In this document: positions 63,679 through 64,000 of the stretch, piece by piece | Layout of the letters: each line of letters begins with the position of its first letter | Numbering within the stretch: the stretch's first letter is position 1 | Assembly (NCBI RefSeq): GCF_000718305.1 | Contig: NZ_JOFQ01000023.1 | Location: 62,001-126,000 of the forward strand | Length of the DNA stretch: 64,000 nucleotides | Source of the DNA: Streptomyces niger | GTDB taxonomy: Bacteria; Actinomycetota; Actinomycetes; Streptomycetales; Streptomycetaceae | Direction: 5' to 3' | Notes under the pieces: generated by a model | Told to the model about the DNA's origin: nothing | Database searches by the model: none | What the model saw: the letters and a program-made list of their open reading frames with translations, nothing else | Program-made: the position numbers and the translations under genes

Positions 63679-64000
63679 CTACTTGCACTCCGTCAGATAA
63701 CGGTTGTAAGCGCGGGATTTGGCCTGGCGCGCGACGTCCTTGGAGTAGGCGTCGGCATTCAGCACCCCGACAGCGAGCCGCGTGTCGTCTCCGACGTTCT
63801 TCGTGTTCGCGCACACAGCCACTACGAACCAATCAACATGGTCCGCGTCACCAGAGACGCCGTACGTGGGCTCCGCGCCGGTGACGGGCTTCGACAGGTC
63901 ATACGAGACCATGGAAGAATCCCGCGGCATTTTGCCTTCCACCTGAGCGACGGACTGGCCGACGAGCGAGTCCACAGGCACCTGCTGCTTATCGCGCGTA
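63679..64000 (-). CDS. Hypothetical protein, 5' end outside window
   Basis: The minus frame is open to the window edge. The visible 107 codons read LVGQSVAQVEGKMPRDSSMV, VTGAEPTYGVSGDADHVDWF, VVAVCANTKNVGDDTRLAVG, and end YNRYLTECK. The opening may be a PASTA-like or surface-protein segment; a secreted or lipoprotein is likely because of the paired cysteines and polar make-up. I do not recognise the family. Confidence 0.6.
   Translation of the reverse strand, partial: TRDKQQVPVDSLVGQSVAQVEGKMPRDSSMVSYDLSKPVTGAEPTYGVSGDADHVDWFVVAVCANTKNVGDDTRLAVGVLNADAYSKDVARQAKSRAYNRYLTECK

Noticed and set aside
1..64000. tRNA, rRNA or riboswitch genes
   Set aside because: I looked for cloverleaf-like and known conserved sequences and saw none I could support.

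Overview
The window is high-GC DNA of a Streptomyces-type actinomycete. The evidence is strong G/C third-position bias, frequent GTG starts with GGAGG-type ribosome sites, and families typical of Streptomyces (two cytochromes P450, an Rph rifampin kinase behind a RAE site, MmyB-like and XRE/sigma-like regulators, DUF1838, DUF2267, DUF7691, an Hsp18-type heat-shock protein). There are no rRNA or tRNA genes and no core-operon runs. Degraded genes, transposase remnants and short single-gene or divergent regulator/enzyme units dominate. It looks like an accessory region such as a chromosome arm or a large plasmid; that placement is inference.

Layout. 1-12 kb: a formyltransferase cut by the window edge, a NACHT-protein remnant, DUF1838, an IS110 remnant, a Nudix hydrolase, an ArsR regulator, a STAS protein and a MerR-type regulator. 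Then a heat-shock block with a broken RheA-like repressor, intact hsp18 and two DUF2267 proteins, followed by a divergent SDR/TetR pair. 12-18 kb: hypothetical, secreted and lipoprotein genes, ending in an unusual BlaI-like/MmyB-like fusion regulator. 18-26 kb: a standard P450, a CYP157-like P450 without ExxR, an orphan parvulin, an ABC exporter and an nSTAND remnant. 26-34 kb: a PIG-L deacetylase, a PCMT-like methyltransferase, an SDR, a broken Fic gene, a histidine phosphatase and a LysE exporter. 34-43 kb: a secreted NucA/NucB-type nuclease with a cytosolic neighbour, a zinc-ribbon protein, SnoaL-like and YunG-like proteins, and rph. 43-56 kb: a coupled three-gene regulator operon, DUF7691, IS5-type elements, SDR/TetR and LysR/MDR divergent pairs, a CoiA-like nuclease, a CPT-like kinase and a secreted SH3-like protein. 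56-64 kb: HIT, cold-shock, TetR plus MFS exporter, a frameshifted dehydrogenase, a PepSY protein, a TmrB-like kinase and a partial gene.

The strongest window-wide signal is tandem duplication. More than 30 arrays (units 6-36 bp, 2-14 copies), mostly with unrelated units, sit between genes, across stop codons and inside genes. Some are in frame (rph, methyltransferase, SDR tail, Fic, transposases). Three break reading frames: 20 bp x2 in a NACHT remnant, 34 bp x3 in the rheA-like gene and 20 bp x2 in a transposase remnant. In the first two, removing the extra copies restores the frame arithmetically.

Regulatory DNA can be read in several places: RheA-type operators at hsp18, paired TetR-type operators at 10.8 and 48.3 kb, a shared TetR operator at 57.7 and 58.4 kb, the RAE of rph, a LysR-type site, and a bidirectional terminator at 54.8 kb. 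Several genes fit an antibiotic-exposure theme (rph, CPT-like, TmrB-like, MFS and ABC exporters).
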